The notes beneath the pieces were generated by a model. The model had not been told where the DNA came from and did no database searches. It saw only the letters and a program-made list of their open reading frames with translations. Shown here piece by piece: positions 6,989 to 15,545 of a DNA stretch of 22,601 nt (positions are counted from its first letter, which is position 1; each line of letters opens with the position of its first letter). Made by a program: the position numbers and the translations under genes. Origin of the DNA: XYC2-FULL-41-22 sp041666465 (lineage in GTDB: Bacteria; Patescibacteriota; Gracilibacteria; UBA1369; UBA12470); contig JBAYGX010000008.1 in assembly GCA_041666465.1 (NCBI GenBank), positions 1-22,601 of the forward strand. Reading direction: 5' to 3'.

Positions 6989-7255
6989 ATGACTGACGAA
7001 CAAAAAAAAGAAGAAGACGGAGTTATTGGCAAGATGGACAAACTGATTGTCGGTGCGATAATCGGCGGAGCAATAGGTTCGGTTGTTGGGCTTACCTTGG
7101 CACCGAAAGAAGGCAAGGAAACTCGTAAGAACATAGCATCTGCATCCAGAAACTTCATGGATTCTCACAAGGATAATATTAAGACGGCAAAGCGTCTTGC
7201 GAAAGAAACTGCGATAGGATTCTTGAGACTGATAAGAAACTCTATCAAAAAATAA
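6989..7255 (+). CDS. YtxH-like small membrane protein
   Basis: The 88-residue protein starts with a charged segment (TDEQKKEEDG), then a glycine-rich transmembrane helix (about 19-40: IVGAIIGGAIGSVVGLTLAP), then the motif APKEGKETRKNI and a basic amphipathic tail. This matches the YtxH (gas vesicle/stress-type) domain, whose APxxGxxxR motif follows a glycine-zipper helix. The molecular role of YtxH proteins is unclear. Its stop overlaps the start of the VanW gene by one base (TAATG), so the two are coupled. Confidence 0.75.
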   Translation: MTDEQKKEEDGVIGKMDKLIVGAIIGGAIGSVVGLTLAPKEGKETRKNIASASRNFMDSHKDNIKTAKRLAKETAIGFLRLIRNSIKK

Positions 7256-9111
7256 TGAATTTCAAGAAGAAAATAATTATAACGACTGTCGTAGCCGCAA
7301 CGATTGCCATAACCGTTTCGGCAAGTCTATATATCATGTCCCAAAAATACGGCGGGATGGTTTACCCGGGTACTTATATCGCAGGAATTGAGATAGGAAG
7401 CGAGTTAAAAGAATCCGCATTCGCTACGGTCGAAGAGGCACTAAACAATTTTTTGGCAAAGCCGGTTGTTATCATCGCCAATGGAAATGTTTCGGAATTT
7501 GCGCCTGCCGATTTGGGAATAAGTTTCGATTATGAAAAAACAAAAGAATTGATACCCGTCATCGGGGAATATTACGGTCTGATAAAGACAATCAAGTTGC
7601 TAAACGGAAAAGACAATATCGAGCCGGTGGTTTTGGTTGATGAAGAAAAATTACACAGTACACTTTCGATATTGTCAGTTGAGTCAAAAGCGCAAAACGC
7701 ATATTTATCACTGGATACTGCGACAAATGAAGTTTCGATAATCCCTGAAAATAGTGGACAAGAAATAGATTGGGAGATCTTTCTGCAAGATATAAACGAC
7801 AAATTCGCAGCTTTAAACGAAGATCAAATTACGCTAACCGTAAATAAGCTGGACCCAACAGTTTCGTCATCAGATCTTGAACCGTTTAAAGACCAGGCAA
7901 AAGATATACTGACCAGGTCGGTCGAAATTTATTACGGAAGTGAATCTTGGACATTTTCAGCAACGGAAAATTCAAATTTGATGTCTTTTGGAACAGAAGA
8001 TTTATTGGATTTCCCGGCATCGGGCATAACAAATCCGATAGAAATTATATGGCCGGATGAAGAGTCGGTAGATAATAGCGATTTCGTTTCAACGGAACTC
8101 CGGGTGGTAATAGACGAAACGGGGCTTGATGAATATGTAATGCAATTGATAAATGCAGAAGTGGAGACGCCGGCACAAGAGGTTTCTATCACAATGGATG
8201 ATGCCGGAGTGATAACGTTCGAAGGATCGGCAAGCGATGGAACGGGAGTTGATAAAAAAGCTCTTAAAGAAATGCTCGAGCTCGCATTAAGCAATGGTAT
8301 TCAGGAAATAGATCTCCCGATAAAAACGACAAAAGGTGGAGTAAAAGTTTCTCAAAACCTTGCGGATATGGGCGTTAATGACCTGATCGCGGTTGGATAT
8401 ACCGACTTTTCGGGCTCACCCTACAACAGAAATCTTAATATCGGAGTCGGACTGAGTAAGTTCAACGGCATGCTTGTTGAACCGGGTGAAACATTTTCAT
8501 TCATTGAGAACCTTGGAGCTGTTGATGCCGCAAGCGGATACTATAAGGAGCTTGTGATCACGAATAACGAAACAAAACCGGAATACGGCGGCGGTCTTTG
8601 CCAAGTATCTTCCACGATGTATAGAGCAATCCTTTATGGAGGACTACCCGTTGTCGCCAGGACGGAACACTCTTATGCGGTATCTTATTACGCATATCCA
8701 TCGGGATACGGATTGGACGCAACCATTTATCAACCATCTCCGGATCTTAAATTCCTAAACGACACCGGTTCATATATTTTAATCCAAGCTTATTCGGAAG
8801 ACACAAGCGCTTATTTCAAATTCTACGGCACGGATGACGGAAGAACGGTAATAATGGATGGCCCTTATTACTCGAACAGGGTTGGAGCTCCGGCGGATGT
8901 TATTACATACACAACCGCACTTGCCCCGGGCGAAACTCAAAAGAAAGACAGTGCGCATAATGGATTTGACGCGACTTGGTACAGGACTATAATTTCAGGC
9001 GACGGAACGGAAACGAAAGAAACGATTTTCAGCCACTATCAGGCATGGTCGGCAAAATACCTCGTTGGAATTGCGGAAGAGGGTTCGGGAAGCGGAACGG
9101 CTGCAGAGTAA
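7255..9111 (+). CDS. VanW family protein with N-terminal peptidoglycan-binding-type repeats
   Basis: This 618-residue envelope protein has an N-terminal signal anchor (about 7-28). It is followed by a region resembling PG_binding_4/YoaR domains (about 40-170: YPGTYIAGIEIGS, AFATVEEALNNFL, DLGISFDYEKT) and a second related stretch (about 290-370). The VanW domain is at about 380-510, recognised by YTDFSGSPYNRNLNIGVGLSK, LVEPGETFSFIENLG, GGGLCQVSSTMYRAIL and VVARTEHSYAVSYY. A Gly/Ser-rich tail ends it. VanW was first seen in vancomycin-resistance clusters but is widespread in ordinary cell-wall contexts; its biochemistry is unsettled, and this is no evidence of resistance. It is coupled to the YtxH gene. 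Confidence 0.92.
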   Translation: MNFKKKIIITTVVAATIAITVSASLYIMSQKYGGMVYPGTYIAGIEIGSELKESAFATVEEALNNFLAKPVVIIANGNVSEFAPADLGISFDYEKTKELIPVIGEYYGLIKTIKLLNGKDNIEPVVLVDEEKLHSTLSILSVESKAQNAYLSLDTATNEVSIIPENSGQEIDWEIFLQDINDKFAALNEDQITLTVNKLDPTVSSSDLEPFKDQAKDILTRSVEIYYGSESWTFSATENSNLMSFGTEDLLDFPASGITNPIEIIWPDEESVDNSDFVSTELRVVIDETGLDEYVMQLINAEVETPAQEVSITMDDAGVITFEGSASDGTGVDKKALKEMLELALSNGIQEIDLPIKTTKGGVKVSQNLADMGVNDLIAVGYTDFSGSPYNRNLNIGVGLSKFNGMLVEPGETFSFIENLGAVDAASGYYKELVITNNETKPEYGGGLCQVSSTMYRAILYGGLPVVARTEHSYAVSYYAYPSGYGLDATIYQPSPDLKFLNDTGSYILIQAYSEDTSAYFKFYGTDDGRTVIMDGPYYSNRVGAPADVITYTTALAPGETQKKDSAHNGFDATWYRTIISGDGTETKETIFSHYQAWSAKYLVGIAEEGSGSGTAAE

Positions 9112-9113
9112 CA

Positions 9114-9127
9114 GTCCCGCTAGGGAC
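9114..9127. other. Short hairpin just past the VanW stop
   Basis: GTCCC, loop GCTA, GGGAC, two bases after the TAA. No T-tract follows. The remaining bases to 9188 show no gene; an AGG seven bases before the ATG at 9189 is a weak ribosome-binding site. Confidence 0.4.
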
Positions 9128-9188
9128 AAAAGGCGATCTCCATATCTACCATGACGCCACTAAGAGAAAACGAATCACCAAAAGGTAA

Positions 9189-10364
9189 ATGAAAAAAACT
9201 TTCGTCCTACTCCTGGCAAATAAAATACTACTGTTCGCAGTCGCGCTACTCGCGGCATTTTTTTTACCATTCGGTGCAGTTTATTATGAAAACCTGGCAA
9301 CTTACAATAGCGGTTGGCAATTTCTGAACCAGTGGTCTCTTTGGGACGCAAACTCTTATATCCAAATATCGCGCGATTGGTATCACGACCAATATTTCGC
9401 GTATTTTCCGCTCTACCCTATTATTCTCAAGCTGTGTTCGTATCTGACGCTTGGCAATTATGCACTTGCGGGCTTGTTGTTAAACCTCGGTCTGTCTTTC
9501 GGTTCGGCATATCTGCTGTTTAAGCTTTGCAAGGAGGAGTTCGGAAGCGCAAGGAAGCAAAGCGATCCTCGCGCCTCTATTATCAAGTCCGTTCGCGAAA
9601 GCGAACTCCTTGCGGAAAAAACAGGCTTTTGGGCGAACGCATTTCTATTCTTTTTTCCGACCGCATTTTTCTTCACGGCAATTTATACGGAAGCGTTATT
9701 TCTGTTTTTGGCGCTTGCGGTTATGTATTTTTTGAAGAAAAAGATGTGGGCAACAGTAATTGTTGCCGCTTTTTTTGCCGCGATGACGAGAGAGGTCGGA
9801 GGCATGCTTATTTTGCCGATTGCGTATGTGGCTCTAAAGGACTTTAAAGGAGATAAGTTGAAAAAAATCCTAGCGATCTTATCACCTATAATGGGAGTTC
9901 TTGCGGTTTTATTCCTCTATTATTTAAGTTCGGGTAATCCATTGATATTCTTGGAGAAACATCAGGAATTTGGTAAAACTCTCTCCATGCCATATGTGCC
10001 AATCGTGGATGCGATTCGCAACCTGGCCCAACTAAACCTAACTGGTCTTTATAGCGCATGGAACCTGTTCTGCTTCTTATTCACGGCGATTTTGGCTTGG
10101 CAAACGTACAAAATTATGACAAAACAATACTTTTTATATTGCATTGCCGTTCTTCTTCCTCCACTATGCTCGGCGAACCTCGAAGGCTACTCGAGATACC
10201 TACTGACCGCTTTCCCGTTATTCATGATCCTCGGCTCTCTTGGCACACATGACAAAAAATATTTTAAATTAGTGCAAGGATTATATCTGTTGTTTGTAGT
10301 GATATTAGTGGTGTTTTGCGCGAGATATGCGGTTGGGTGGAGCGGCTTAATCAGTCCCTATTGA
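9189..10364 (+). CDS. PIG-V-like (GT-C fold) membrane mannosyltransferase
   Basis: The 391-residue protein is mostly hydrophobic with about 9-10 predicted membrane helices. The first outer loop has the signature WSLWDANSYIQISRDWY, followed by YFAYFPLYPIILKL. A later helix reads FFFPTAFFFTAIYTEALFLFLAL. These match the PIG-V mannosyltransferase family, GT-C enzymes that use polyprenyl/dolichyl-phosphate mannose, with the aspartate in WDAN as likely catalytic base. The acceptor is unknown. A hydrophilic segment (about 118-146) is encoded by palindrome-rich DNA and looks like an in-frame insertion. The TGA stop lies inside the -35 of the next promoter. Confidence 0.85.
   Translation: MKKTFVLLLANKILLFAVALLAAFFLPFGAVYYENLATYNSGWQFLNQWSLWDANSYIQISRDWYHDQYFAYFPLYPIILKLCSYLTLGNYALAGLLLNLGLSFGSAYLLFKLCKEEFGSARKQSDPRASIIKSVRESELLAEKTGFWANAFLFFFPTAFFFTAIYTEALFLFLALAVMYFLKKKMWATVIVAAFFAAMTREVGGMLILPIAYVALKDFKGDKLKKILAILSPIMGVLAVLFLYYLSSGNPLIFLEKHQEFGKTLSMPYVPIVDAIRNLAQLNLTGLYSAWNLFCFLFTAILAWQTYKIMTKQYFLYCIAVLLPPLCSANLEGYSRYLLTAFPLFMILGSLGTHDKKYFKLVQGLYLLFVVILVVFCARYAVGWSGLISPY
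9529..9613. repeat. Palindromic, in-frame insert within the PIG-V-like gene
   Basis: The segment is bounded by an imperfect inverted repeat: GCAAGGAGGAGTTCG at 9529-9543 and CGAACTCCTTGC at 9602-9613. It contains a perfect inner hairpin at 9591-9606 (GTTCGC, loop GAAA, GCGAAC). It encodes a polar stretch of about 28 residues in an otherwise hydrophobic protein. The reading frame stays open throughout. Confidence 0.5.
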
Positions 10365-10389
10365 CAAGGATAAAAAAAATGTGTAAATT
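10361..10389 (+). promoter_or_regulatory. Strong sigma-70-type promoter for the unknown gene at 10414
   Basis: Perfect -35 TTGACA (10361-10366), 17-base spacer, then -10 TAAATT (10384-10389). A start near 10396 gives an AT-rich leader of about 18 bases with no Shine-Dalgarno sequence before the ATG. The -35 overlaps the stop codon of the preceding gene. Confidence 0.65.
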
Positions 10390-10413
10390 TAACACTCGAA
10401 TACATTAAAAACT

Positions 10414-11199
10414 ATGCCAACTAATAGTCCAAACGGTAGACGTCCAACAAGATTTCATCAGCATTCTCGCCAACTGTCAAAAACAGGACCGGGACAAACA
10501 GCGAAATTAACAGGGGTAGCTTTTATAAACTCGACCATGGATGAGCATGATCGAGACGAGAGAAGTAAAGAGGTCAAAAAAGGCAAGCAATTACTCCCTG
10601 ATATATTGGCGAGAGTATCAAAGATAGTTGGTATGATTATAGCTGCAAAAGACAAACACGGAGATATAAAAGTATCAGATGACGGAACGATTGAAATAAG
10701 AGCGGACTATTTGCACCCCAATTTGATAGCGGCTACAAAATTTAGAGAAAGTGATTATAATCCCGAGATAAGAAATCCGGCTCAAGATCATATTTTTCTC
10801 CCGGTAGAATTTCCTGTAAGGGTAAGAAGGCATGTAATCCGCTGTCTTATATCCCAAAGCATAGTGGCGTCGGAAGAGATAGCAACGAGTTTGGTTGATT
10901 CACTCATTTATATATCGAGAAGAATAGTTGCAGAAATTCTAGACGAAGCGTTGGCAACGCGCCTACGAGAACCGATAATTGGACAAATAGAAGAGAGAAC
11001 GGAAATATTCTATGACCACAATCATGATTTTGATGAAGTACCAATAGATATGGAAGTTTTTAGATCAAGACCGACGGCGGTCGAAGACCAGGGAGGCTCC
11101 CCATTGTCCGATCCGGGGCAGGATACAGAATTTCCTACAGATCCCGGCATCGGCACGACGAGATCATCGGTAGCGGAACAAGGCTCTCAGGCCGCATAG
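10414..11199 (+). CDS. Uncharacterised 261-residue soluble protein
   Basis: I do not recognise this protein. Residues 1-50 are polar and basic, probably disordered. Residues about 55-210 look folded and mostly helical (LLPDILARVSKIVGMIIAAKD, then a short beta-like stretch GDIKVSDDGTIEIRADYL, then FPVRVRRHVIRCLISQSIV and SLVDSLIYISRRIVAEILDE). The end (about 215-261) is rich in P, G, S, D and Q and probably disordered. There is no signal peptide or membrane helix. It has its own near-consensus promoter, and the next gene has a similar one, so it is expressed as a single-gene unit. It could be lineage-specific. Confidence 0.7.
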   Translation: MPTNSPNGRRPTRFHQHSRQLSKTGPGQTAKLTGVAFINSTMDEHDRDERSKEVKKGKQLLPDILARVSKIVGMIIAAKDKHGDIKVSDDGTIEIRADYLHPNLIAATKFRESDYNPEIRNPAQDHIFLPVEFPVRVRRHVIRCLISQSIVASEEIATSLVDSLIYISRRIVAEILDEALATRLREPIIGQIEERTEIFYDHNHDFDEVPIDMEVFRSRPTAVEDQGGSPLSDPGQDTEFPTDPGIGTTRSSVAEQGSQAA

Positions 11200-11220
11200 G
11201 ACAATTTAGGGCAAAAAAGA

Positions 11221-11248
11221 TTGACACAAATGGGAATACGTGTAGAAT
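11221..11248 (+). promoter_or_regulatory. Strong sigma-70-type promoter for the methyltransferase-like gene
   Basis: Perfect -35 TTGACA (11221-11226), 16-base spacer, -10 TAGAAT (11243-11248). The predicted leader is about 15 bases with no Shine-Dalgarno sequence before the ATG at 11271. The layout closely parallels the promoter at 10361. Confidence 0.65.
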
Positions 11249-11270
11249 CAGTCCCTAAAACTTTTTTTAA

Positions 11271-12917
11271 ATGAGTCCAGATATAAAACCAGAGAAAGAA
11301 GGATTCGATTTGGATGATACGCGAAAAGAAGCAGTATTAAATTTAAGCAACGATGATCAAGGAAATGTAGACGGTCCTTACGATGGAAGTAGTCCGACTG
11401 TAGGTTTCGGTTCGCAACAAGAAAGGGTGGACCCCGACATTTACGACGCGACAGAAGGTGGAACAGGAGGTGATGAATACATCGATGGTTTAGGGACGGA
11501 TATTGACGATGGAGGAAAAGAACTATATGGAACTGAAGAATTTGAAATGTTCGACAAAAAAGTAGTTATAAAAGGCATAGGAGGATGGATACAGGAAATG
11601 AGTCGATATATTACCAACATATTAGGATATCAAGCGACCGAACATCTGCACCCGTATTATGAGGAAATGATTGAGCTGATAATTGAAGACGCTCGAAAAG
11701 TGATAGAGCAGGCAAAAGAAGCGGGTGAAAAGCACCCGGTTATATGCGAAATAGGGGCTGGAACGGGTATAGTTTCATACATTTTAGCAAAAGAATTCCC
11801 GGATGCAATTATCATTGCGGTTGAAGTAGACCAGGCGGAGTATGAATTGCTTATGAGAAGGACGAGAGAATCATTTGATATTCTGGATGGAAGAGTAAAC
11901 GTTCCTCAATTCCCGCCAAATGTACATCCCGTCTGGGCAAATGCGGAAAACATAGAGCTGCCGGAAACCGGAGCGCATTTGGTTGTACAGGTGCTAACAT
12001 ATCATCATATAAGATTATGGAGAAAGTCGGCCGTACAAAGACGAATAACCGCCATGTTGAAGAAAGCCAAAGAACTCAATCCAAGAGTTAATCCAAAATC
12101 GATTATTGCTGACGAACACCCAAGCCAAGAACGCGTACAAACATTCCGAGAGATGAGAACAAATTTAAGAGTTATGCATGCGGATTTTATAGGAAAAATC
12201 ATAGAAGAGGGCGGAAAATTAAGACAAGAACTCGATTCTGTAATGGATGAGCTATCAAAAAAAATGCCGAAAGACGATCCATCGATCGAATTATATAGAA
12301 AGGAAGGTTCAAAAAAGTGGAACGAGATTGTAGTAGGATTGTACAGAGTTGGCTTTAAACAGGGGCTAGGCGAACAAATTCAAGAAGCCGAAAATATATA
12401 TCTTAAAATGGAACTTCTTGAAATTTTGAGAGAAAACGAATCATCTTCGTTAACAGAAGGACAGACGGCACTTGATGAGGCACAGAAATTTTTAAAAAAA
12501 GCTTATGATTTAGGAATAACCGAGGGGATATCGAACTTGACATTAACTACAGATAAAAGTGGCACGCCGCAAGAATATCCAACCCCGCTTCAGTGGGAGG
12601 AAATAGCTAAAAGATGGATTATATATAAGGCATGTGAAGCCGGATTAAGAGTTCCGAACGAAACGGATACCGATGAAAAAACAATGAGCAGCCTTGTTCG
12701 CAAATTAAAAGAAAGAGGGGCGGAACTACCTCCGGAAAAAGTTGGTGAAAATAAAACGTCTGTTGATGACCAAGCTGCTACAGCGATTGAGGCAGGTCAA
12801 ATAGGAGTAGGTTCTTCAAAAGTCAGCAGTGCGAAATATGAACCGCTTCAGGATGCAAGACGTCCGGGAATATATGTCAGTTCATATGTAGCATACGATC
12901 CGTCTGGAGAGGATTAA
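11271..12917 (+). CDS. Class I SAM-dependent methyltransferase-like protein with long accessory regions
   Basis: The 548-residue protein has an acidic, Gly/Asp-rich, probably disordered N-terminus (about 1-90). A class I methyltransferase core follows (about 125-285): motif I is VICEIGAGTGIVSYILA (E160, G162-x-G164-x-G166), strand 2 ends with IIIAVEVDQAE (E185 or D187 for ribose binding), and the strand-4 region reads HLVVQVLTYHHIRLW. A mostly helical charged region spans about 300-480, with a disordered tail. The HHI after strand 4 resembles small-molecule methyltransferases, but the substrate is unknown. It does not match a family I can name. It has its own promoter and overlaps the convergent TPR gene by four bases at their stops. 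Confidence 0.75.
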   Translation: MSPDIKPEKEGFDLDDTRKEAVLNLSNDDQGNVDGPYDGSSPTVGFGSQQERVDPDIYDATEGGTGGDEYIDGLGTDIDDGGKELYGTEEFEMFDKKVVIKGIGGWIQEMSRYITNILGYQATEHLHPYYEEMIELIIEDARKVIEQAKEAGEKHPVICEIGAGTGIVSYILAKEFPDAIIIAVEVDQAEYELLMRRTRESFDILDGRVNVPQFPPNVHPVWANAENIELPETGAHLVVQVLTYHHIRLWRKSAVQRRITAMLKKAKELNPRVNPKSIIADEHPSQERVQTFREMRTNLRVMHADFIGKIIEEGGKLRQELDSVMDELSKKMPKDDPSIELYRKEGSKKWNEIVVGLYRVGFKQGLGEQIQEAENIYLKMELLEILRENESSSLTEGQTALDEAQKFLKKAYDLGITEGISNLTLTTDKSGTPQEYPTPLQWEEIAKRWIIYKACEAGLRVPNETDTDEKTMSSLVRKLKERGAELPPEKVGENKTSVDDQAATAIEAGQIGVGSSKVSSAKYEPLQDARRPGIYVSSYVAYDPSGED

Positions 12918-13645
12918 TAATGAATAACCCTCTTCGCATCCTCATTATACGGATCCAACTCCAATATCTTTTTTGCCGTAGATCGAACATCCTCGATGCG
13001 ACTCAACTTTTGATAATATTCCAGAATAGCCCACAGATAATCGAGATTTCGAGGTGATTTTCGGCTTGCGCGTTCGAAATTGATAAGCGCCTTCTCATCA
13101 TTGTTAAGCTCCTTATAAACGAGCGCCAAACTCGCGAAACGAGCCGCTCTTTTATCATCAAGAACAACCGCGCTTTCGTAAGCCTCAGTTGCTTCAAGCA
13201 GTCTCCCCTGTTTGTATAGAGCCAACCCCAAATTGCTGTAATAAACCGGATCTTTTTTTAGATTCACGAGTTTATGAAAAAAGAATTCGGCTTTCGGGAA
13301 ATTTTCTTGTTTTAAATAAATCAATCCAAGATATAAATTAGCTTCCAAATTGGTGTCTTCGGAGGCGATAATTTGTACGAAACATCCTTCTGCGGCAACC
13401 AAATCGTTTTTTGAAAAAAACATTTCCCCTTTCTTAAACAGTCCGCGAACATTTCCGATCTTGGTGGTTTTTTTCGATACGATCGTGGCGGTCGGAACGC
13501 TTTGTTTTTTCGTTTCAAGATCCATCTCGCGCTTAAGACCGTGTTGCATTTTCACTTCCGATAAAATCAAGAAAAATCTTCGCACAAAAAGAATGCCCAA
13601 AAACACAAATCCGCCAATCAAAATAAATAATTTAATGACAAACAT
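12914..13645 (-). CDS. Membrane-anchored TPR protein
   Basis: The 243-residue protein has an N-terminal membrane helix (about 4-28, hydrophobic, followed by RRFF). A linker follows, then tandem tetratricopeptide repeats (about 68-240). Recognisable repeats include NLEANLYLGLIYLKQENFPKAEFFF, PVYYSNLGLALYKQGRLLEATEAYE and RAARFASLALVYKELNNDEKALINFE. TPRs are protein-interaction scaffolds; the partner is unknown. It starts 4 bases after the ricT stop, so it is the last gene of a holB-ricT-TPR operon. Its stop overlaps that of the methyltransferase-like gene on the other strand. Confidence 0.85.
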   Translation of the reverse strand: MFVIKLFILIGGFVFLGILFVRRFFLILSEVKMQHGLKREMDLETKKQSVPTATIVSKKTTKIGNVRGLFKKGEMFFSKNDLVAAEGCFVQIIASEDTNLEANLYLGLIYLKQENFPKAEFFFHKLVNLKKDPVYYSNLGLALYKQGRLLEATEAYESAVVLDDKRAARFASLALVYKELNNDEKALINFERASRKSPRNLDYLWAILEYYQKLSRIEDVRSTAKKILELDPYNEDAKRVIHY

Positions 13646-13649
13646 GGTT

Positions 13650-14495
13650 TTACATTAAAGAAGGATTTTCGCCTTTCGGAGGAGTGAATTTCTTAATATC
13701 GGCGACATTCGCCATGAATGTTTCTTTCTCGCCGTCCAAACGCATTTTTTGGTTTAAAATATCCATACCTCGGAGCACCCCGCTTTTACCATCTTTCAAA
13801 TAAACAAGACTCAAAAAAGGAGGGATGTTCTTGCGAAGCTCATCATAATCCGCAACTTCATGCGCAAGACAACACATTAATTTCCCACATACGCCGGACA
13901 GCTTATCGCTACCCTTGTTCGACATGCCTTGTACGCGCACCATATCCATCGTAATACTCTTGAGTTTTCCGATAGTCTGCTCGCAACACAATTTTCTTCC
14001 GCACTTACCATATCCGCGAAGAAACCTTGCCTTATCGCGCGGACCTATCTGTTGGAGATGTATTTGTTTTTGAAATTTTTTCGCCAATTCCTTAACTAAA
14101 TCGCGGAAATCAACCCGATCTTCCGAAGTAAAAATAAAATTCATCCTGATTCCATCCAAAGAAATTACGCAGTCGATCAGCGCCATATTAAGCTCATAAC
14201 GAGCAATCAACTCTTTGCATAAAGCATAAGCCTCCGCCGCAAGTTCCTTGTTTGCGTTCATCTTTTGGATGTCGTTCTGCGTGGCTTTTCTCAAAATTTC
14301 GGAAGTCGGCGAAAGATCATCTTTCGCAACATCGGCGTTTGCAACGATAACCTCCCCTATCTCATTCTTGTCTTCGTCATCACTAAATACGACAGTATCG
14401 CCTTTTACATAATCATCTCCTTCAAGAGCCGGTACATAAACGGTCTTATAATGAAAAAAAGAGGATATCCCGTGAGCAAGATTTTTTTTGGGCAT
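13650..14495 (-). CDS. ricT: PSP1-domain protein RicT (YaaT)
   Basis: The 281-residue protein has the PSP1 C-terminal domain. Signature segments are GPRDKARFLRGYGKCGRKLCC (C165, C170, C171) and LSGVCGKLMCCLAHE (C203, C208, C209). In Bacillus subtilis, RicT with RicA and RicF forms an Fe-S-containing complex that modulates RNase Y cleavage. All the clustered cysteines are here, so cluster binding is plausible. Its gene follows holB by 8 bases, the same order as holB-yaaT in Firmicutes. rny is also in this window, but ricA and ricF are not. Confidence 0.92.
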   Translation of the reverse strand: MPKKNLAHGISSFFHYKTVYVPALEGDDYVKGDTVVFSDDEDKNEIGEVIVANADVAKDDLSPTSEILRKATQNDIQKMNANKELAAEAYALCKELIARYELNMALIDCVISLDGIRMNFIFTSEDRVDFRDLVKELAKKFQKQIHLQQIGPRDKARFLRGYGKCGRKLCCEQTIGKLKSITMDMVRVQGMSNKGSDKLSGVCGKLMCCLAHEVADYDELRKNIPPFLSLVYLKDGKSGVLRGMDILNQKMRLDGEKETFMANVADIKKFTPPKGENPSLM

Positions 14496-14503
14496 AAATG
14501 GTC

Positions 14504-15481
14504 TTAAAAACTGAGCATCAGATTCTCCAACGCCAGCTTGGTGTTAATATTGCGCGAAATAAGATAGCGTGTTTCCTCGATTTTGTGAATCAAATTAAGG
14601 AAATCCTGACGAGAAAACCTGATTATTTCCGGGAAATCCTCATTCTCCGTATTACCGGACTCGATTTTCGCATTCAATAAGCTACGCGCGATATGGAGAA
14701 AAATTTCCAAAAAAGTATCAAGACCCTTTGAATTCTCTTCTTCTTTATCCTTATCCACAATCCCTAGCACATACAAGAATCTCTTGGTGAGGTCCTTATC
14801 TCTGAAAAAAGCACGAATGTCGTTATAAAACCTCAGGTATTCCGACAAAGAATCCCGATCTCGCAAAAGTTCAATCGCCTTTCCCGGTCTGCCCAATGAA
14901 AGCATGGAAGCTTTTTCTATCATGTCAGGACCAGCGACCAACTGAAGCTCTTCACTCATTTCCGCTATTTTCGCCTTTAATTTTTTATCCGAAAGCGGTG
15001 GGAATTTCATGACGCGAGAACGAGAAACTATTGTCGAAGGAAGTTCGAGTAAATTATTAGCCGTCATCAGAAAAACGGTTTTTGCAGTCGGCTCTTCAAG
15101 TGTTTTCAAAAAACATCCAATCGCATCCGGAGTCATCCTGCCGATATTATCCATCAGGACAATTTTATAATTGCTCTGTGCCGTCATATGCAGGGTTGAA
15201 ATGAGTACGCGCACCTCCTCGATTTTTATGGACTCTCCGTTGTCTCGTATCTCAACCGTGTCGATATGCGATCCTTTGTGTATCTGTACGCAGGTGGGAC
15301 ATCGCCTGCAGTAATTGTTCGGACATTGCAATATGCCCGCCAGCGTTTTCGCGACCAAAAACTTACCAACTTTGTCCGGCCCGACAAACAAATAAGCATG
15401 ACTCAAATTCCCGCTGTTTAAGTCGTTTTCAAGTTTCTCAACCTGCTGTTCGTGCCCGATTATCGGCCATTTGTAGAGCAT
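14504..15481 (-). CDS. holB: DNA polymerase III subunit delta'
   Basis: The 325-residue AAA+ clamp-loader subunit starts with the usual WPIIGHEQQVEKLENDL and HAYLFVGPDKVGK. The P-loop is non-canonical (GPDKVGKF, 34-41, no Ser/Thr after Lys), as expected for delta', which does not hydrolyse ATP. A zinc-type cysteine set (C53, C58, C61, C64) is present. Later motifs are KIVLMDNIGRMTPDAIGCFLKTLEEP and SRSRVMKF, where the family's SRC motif reads SRS. It could be DnaX-like, but the degenerate P-loop, position beside ricT and length favour HolB. It leads the holB-ricT-TPR operon. Confidence 0.9.
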   Translation of the reverse strand: MLYKWPIIGHEQQVEKLENDLNSGNLSHAYLFVGPDKVGKFLVAKTLAGILQCPNNYCRRCPTCVQIHKGSHIDTVEIRDNGESIKIEEVRVLISTLHMTAQSNYKIVLMDNIGRMTPDAIGCFLKTLEEPTAKTVFLMTANNLLELPSTIVSRSRVMKFPPLSDKKLKAKIAEMSEELQLVAGPDMIEKASMLSLGRPGKAIELLRDRDSLSEYLRFYNDIRAFFRDKDLTKRFLYVLGIVDKDKEEENSKGLDTFLEIFLHIARSLLNAKIESGNTENEDFPEIIRFSRQDFLNLIHKIEETRYLISRNINTKLALENLMLSF

Positions 15482-15491
15482 GGGGTGGGTG

Positions 15492-15506
15492 GTAACTTAC
15501 AGCTTA
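15492..15506. repeat. 15-base dispersed repeat, copy 2
   Basis: GTAACTTACAGCTTA on plus is the exact reverse complement of the 15 bases at 1483-1497. It lies just upstream of the holB start. A short related stretch (CTTACAACTAACAATTTACAG) follows. Confidence 0.4.
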
Positions 15507-15545
15507 CAACTAACAATTTACAGTGAGGAAAATTCTTCTCTTAAT

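Noticed and set aside
7255..9111. VanW as evidence of vancomycin resistance
   Set aside because: No vanHAX-type genes are nearby, and VanW proteins are common in ordinary cell-wall contexts.
10414..12917. The unknown two-gene island as a recent horizontal acquisition or phage remnant
   Set aside because: No integrase, transposase, tRNA or flanking repeat is visible, and base composition does not stand out by eye.
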